A stretch of 22,670 nt of DNA from JBBRVW01 sp038246545 (GTDB taxonomy: Bacteria; Actinomycetota; Actinomycetes; JACCUZ01), in assembly GCA_038246545.1 (NCBI GenBank), contig JBBRVW010000052.1:1-22670 (forward strand). Reading direction: 5' to 3'. Below are positions 20,836 through 22,670 of this stretch, piece by piece. The first letter of the stretch is position 1. Each line of letters opens with the position of its first letter. A program made the position numbers and the translations under genes. The notes under the pieces are model-generated. The model was given only the letters and a program-made list of their open reading frames with translations, searched no databases and was not told the origin of the DNA.

Positions 20836-21726
20836 TTATCCCCGCGGGGCGAGGTCGGGCAGCACGTCGGTGGCCACCTGCTCGAGGACACGGAGGTCGC
20901 CGGCGTACACGCCGTCGGGGCGTGGCCGGTGCACGACGACCTCGTCGAAGCCCAGTGCCTCGGCCCGGCCGAGGACGTCACGCAGGTGCTCGACCGAGTC
21001 GAGGCCGAACGCGCCGGAGGAGTCGATGCTCAGGTACCGCCCGACCGTGGCCGCGTCGCGGCCCTCGGTCCGGAGCACGTCGTCCAGCCGCTCGCACGCG
21101 CCGGGCAGCGCCGCCCACCACGCGTCCTCGCCGTCCTCGGGTCGGGTGACGCCGGTCGTCACCCAGGCCTGGCCGTGCCGCGCGATCACGCGCATGGCGC
21201 GGGGTCCGTTGGCCGCCACCACGAACGGCAGCCGCGGCTGCTGCACGCAGCCCGGCACCGTCCGTGCCTCGCGCGCGGTGAACCACTCGCCGTCCCAGGT
21301 CGTCGTCTCCGACGTGAGCAGCCGGTCGAGCAGCGCGACGAACTCACTGAACCGCTCCACCCGCTGCCCGGGCGTGAGGTCAGGGGTGCCGAGGACGGTC
21401 GCGTCGACGCCGGTGCCGCCCGCGCCGACGCCGAGCTGGAACCGGCCACCCGACAGGTCGTCGAGGGTCATCAGCTCCTTGGCGAACGGCACCGGATGGC
21501 GGAAGTTCGGCGACGCGACGAACGTGCCGAGCCGGATCGTCGTGGTAGCCAGCGCCGCGGCGGCGAGCACCGGGACGGTCCCGAACCACGGGCCGTCGGC
21601 CAGCGAGCGCCAGGCGAGGTGGTCGTAGGTCCAGGCCGAGTGGAAGCCCCACTCGTCGAGCTGCTGCCACTGCGCGCGGGCGTCGGCCCACCGCTCCTCG
21701 GGCAGGACCACCACTCCGAGGCGCAT
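20836..21726 (-). CDS. LLM-class (luciferase-like) flavin/F420-dependent oxidoreductase
   Basis: This 296-residue TIM-barrel oxidoreductase of the bacterial luciferase superfamily has an N-terminal RLGVVVLPEERW and barrel strand with DH (TYDHLAW), TTTIRLGTFVASPNFRHPVPFAKELMTLDDLSGGRFQLGVGAG (about 63-106), and RLPFVVAANGPRAMRVIARHGQAWVTTG. Actinomycete members of this subgroup often use F420, but the cofactor and substrate cannot be read from sequence. The ATG at 21726 has TAGTGT 6 nt upstream on the minus strand, so a leaderless transcript is likely. It is divergent from the RibD-C reductase. Confidence 0.9.
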   Translation of the reverse strand: MRLGVVVLPEERWADARAQWQQLDEWGFHSAWTYDHLAWRSLADGPWFGTVPVLAAAALATTTIRLGTFVASPNFRHPVPFAKELMTLDDLSGGRFQLGVGAGGTGVDATVLGTPDLTPGQRVERFSEFVALLDRLLTSETTTWDGEWFTAREARTVPGCVQQPRLPFVVAANGPRAMRVIARHGQAWVTTGVTRPEDGEDAWWAALPGACERLDDVLRTEGRDAATVGRYLSIDSSGAFGLDSVEHLRDVLGRAEALGFDEVVVHRPRPDGVYAGDLRVLEQVATDVLPDLAPRG

Positions 21727-21732
21727 CCCGCG

Positions 21733-21738
21733 ACACTA
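21733..21738 (-). promoter_or_regulatory. -10 box of the LLM gene (TAGTGT)
   Basis: It lies 6 nt upstream of the ATG at 21726 on the minus strand. No ribosome-binding site is present. Confidence 0.5.
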
Positions 21739-21796
21739 GGACGCCGATGAGTTCGCGGCTGCAGCGCGGTCTGCACGGGTGACGAGAGGACGGCAC

Positions 21797-22390
21797 ATGA
21801 CGGTCACGGCGAGCATCACCACCTCGGTCGACGGCTACATCACCGGCCCGGACGACGGCCCGTCCGCCGGCCTCGGGGTAGGCGGGGAGCGGCTGCACTA
21901 CTGGGTCTTCGGCGGTCCGTGGTCGTACGACGACCACGAGTTCTCGGAGGCGACCGGCGAGGACAAGGCGTGGCTGGACGCCGCGATGTCGCGGATGGGT
22001 GCCAGCGTCGCCGGCCGGTGGATGTACGAGGCCGCCGGCCACTGGGGGGAGCAGAACCCGTGGGGCGTGCCGACCTTCATCGTCACCCACCGCCCGGAGG
22101 AGCAGCCCGAGGGCGGCGCCTTCATCTTCGTCGACGGCGTCACGGAGGCCGTGGCGAGGGCCGTCGAGGCGGCTGGCGACAAGGACGTCAGCGTCTCGGG
22201 CGGCGCCGACGTCATCCGGCAGGCGCTCGCTGCCGGACTGGTCGACGAGCTCACGATCATCGTCGCACCACTCGTTCTCGGCGGCGGCAAGCGCCTGTTC
22301 GACGGCTTCACGGAGGCGGTCGAGCTCGAGCACCTCGGCGTCCGCCAGTCGCCGTACGCCACCTTCATCGACTACCGCGTGAAGCGCTGA
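21797..22390 (+). CDS. Dihydrofolate-reductase-like protein, RibD C-terminal domain family
   Basis: This 197-residue protein has the RibD-C/DHFR-like fold: ASITTSVDGYITGPDDGPSAGLG at the N-terminus (strand and first loop), MGASVAGRWMYEAAGHW, then SGGADVIRQALAAGLVDELTIIVAPLVLGGGKRLFDG (about 135-171), the NADPH-binding signature. Stand-alone members are NADPH-dependent reductases of unknown substrate, not the classical DHFR of folate synthesis. The start at ATG 21797 is chosen for GAGAGGA about 7 nt upstream; a GTG 6 codons earlier is in frame. Confidence 0.9.
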   Translation: MTVTASITTSVDGYITGPDDGPSAGLGVGGERLHYWVFGGPWSYDDHEFSEATGEDKAWLDAAMSRMGASVAGRWMYEAAGHWGEQNPWGVPTFIVTHRPEEQPEGGAFIFVDGVTEAVARAVEAAGDKDVSVSGGADVIRQALAAGLVDELTIIVAPLVLGGGKRLFDGFTEAVELEHLGVRQSPYATFIDYRVKR

Positions 22391-22433
22391 CCTGCCTCTT
22401 CTGCCATCGGCATCCGTGTTCCGGCTCCGCACC

Positions 22434-22461
22434 TGTGGATAGCAAAATCCCTTTGCCCACA
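22434..22461 (+). other. Bulged stem-loop after the RibD-C gene
   Basis: TGTGG and GCAAA (22434-22438 and 22442-22446, 3-nt bulge between) pair with TTTGC and CCACA (22452-22461) around a 5-nt loop. It begins 44 bp after the stop codon in an unusually AT-rich patch. It could be a terminator or part of the next gene's upstream region. The 22391-22509 gap contains nothing else recognisable apart from the box at 22498. Confidence 0.45.
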
Positions 22462-22497
22462 ACGGTTTCCGGCCTTCCGAACTCACCCGCCCGGGTG

Positions 22498-22503
22498 TAG
22501 GAT
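22498..22503 (+). promoter_or_regulatory. -10 box (TAGGAT) before the last gene
   Basis: It lies 6 nt before ATG 22510 and 8 nt before GTG 22512. It has the same geometry as the other leaderless starts in the window. Confidence 0.45.
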
Positions 22504-22511
22504 CCGAACAT

Positions 22512-22670
22512 GTGTTCGACGATGCAGCAGGGCCGGGAGTCACCCGGAGCCTGCCCGCTCTGCCGGCCCACCGGCCGGTGTGGCAGCTTCGAATGCCGAG
22601 GTCGAGGACGCCCTGGTCGACATCGAGGCTGCCGAGGCGCGGCTGGTCGCCCGGCGTGCCGAGCTCGTGC
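22512..22670 (+). CDS. 5' end of a probable DUF222/HNH-endonuclease-type gene, possibly frameshifted
   Basis: The gene is cut by the right edge. From 22580 to the end one frame reads AASNAEVEDALVDIEAAEAR and then LVARRAEL, the amphipathic first helix typical of DUF222 proteins that often end in an HNH nuclease and are repeated in actinomycete genomes (for example REP13E12 in M. tuberculosis). The nearest plausible start, GTG 22512, lies 8 nt after a TAGGAT box and reads VFDDAAGPGVTRSLPALPAHRPV in a different frame. The only in-frame start candidate nearby is GTG 22580, which lacks a ribosome site. Either translation begins at 22580 or a one-base change near 22580 has split the gene. The ATG at 22510 opens a Cys/Arg-rich frame that is not credible. 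Confidence 0.45.
   Translation, partial: MFDDAAGPGVTRSLPALPAHRPVWQLRMPRSRTPWSTSRLPRRGWSPGVPSSC

Overview
The window is GC-rich DNA from an actinomycete (Actinomycetota). The evidence is heavy C/G third-position use, a WhiB-family regulator, a GlxR/Crp regulator, an F420-type oxidoreductase, an RsiG-like protein and many GTG starts. A DUF222-type reading frame at the right edge and palindromic intergenic repeats would fit a Geodermatophilales-like genome, but that is inference. I see no rRNA, tRNA, CRISPR array, IS element or phage module.

Most of the window is a conserved chromosomal neighbourhood. It matches, from memory and in the same relative orientations, the M. tuberculosis block Rv3669-Rv3683: metallophosphoesterase (Rv3683), ponA2 (Rv3682), whiB4/wblA (Rv3681c), the two Get3/ArsA-like ATPases (Rv3680 and Rv3679), DUF4177 and RidA (Rv3678c), MBL hydrolase (Rv3677c), crp (Rv3676), nth (Rv3674c), TlpA-like lipoprotein (Rv3673c), CoA Nudix (Rv3672c), marP (Rv3671c), epoxide-hydrolase-like protein (Rv3670) and holin-like membrane protein (Rv3669). 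Inserted into it are YqeY, a GNAT plus esterase/SDR pair, a MerR plus Nudix pair, RsiG, a LigD-type polymerase domain and DUF309.

Layout: 1-540 is the 3' end of a repeat-rich, sortase-anchored surface protein. 636-4478 holds the phosphoesterase, YqeY and the class A PBP. 4651-7310 holds whiB and the ATPase pair. 7345-9584 holds GNAT, esterase and SDR. 9674-10296 holds DUF4177 and ridA. 10337-12948 holds MerR, Nudix and MBL. 12908-14381 holds crp and rsiG. 14528-17782 is a tightly coupled nth-tlpA-nudL-marP operon. 17827-20793 holds the polymerase domain, DUF309, hydrolase and holin-like genes. 20836-22390 holds an LLM oxidoreductase and a RibD-C reductase. 22512 to the end is the start of a DUF222/HNH-type gene.

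Much of the block concerns envelope and stress homeostasis: PBP, MarP, thioredoxin-like lipoprotein, WhiB redox sensor, Get3-like ATPases, and RidA or Nudix metabolite repair. The most notable items are: an RsiG-type c-di-GMP anti-sigma candidate beside crp; a 12-copy heptamer array at the promoter of a Nudix gene; two kinds of striking intergenic palindrome; a hydrolase whose nucleophile position is glycine; and a recurring TAGnnT box 6-8 nt before the start codon, suggesting leaderless transcription for about eight genes.
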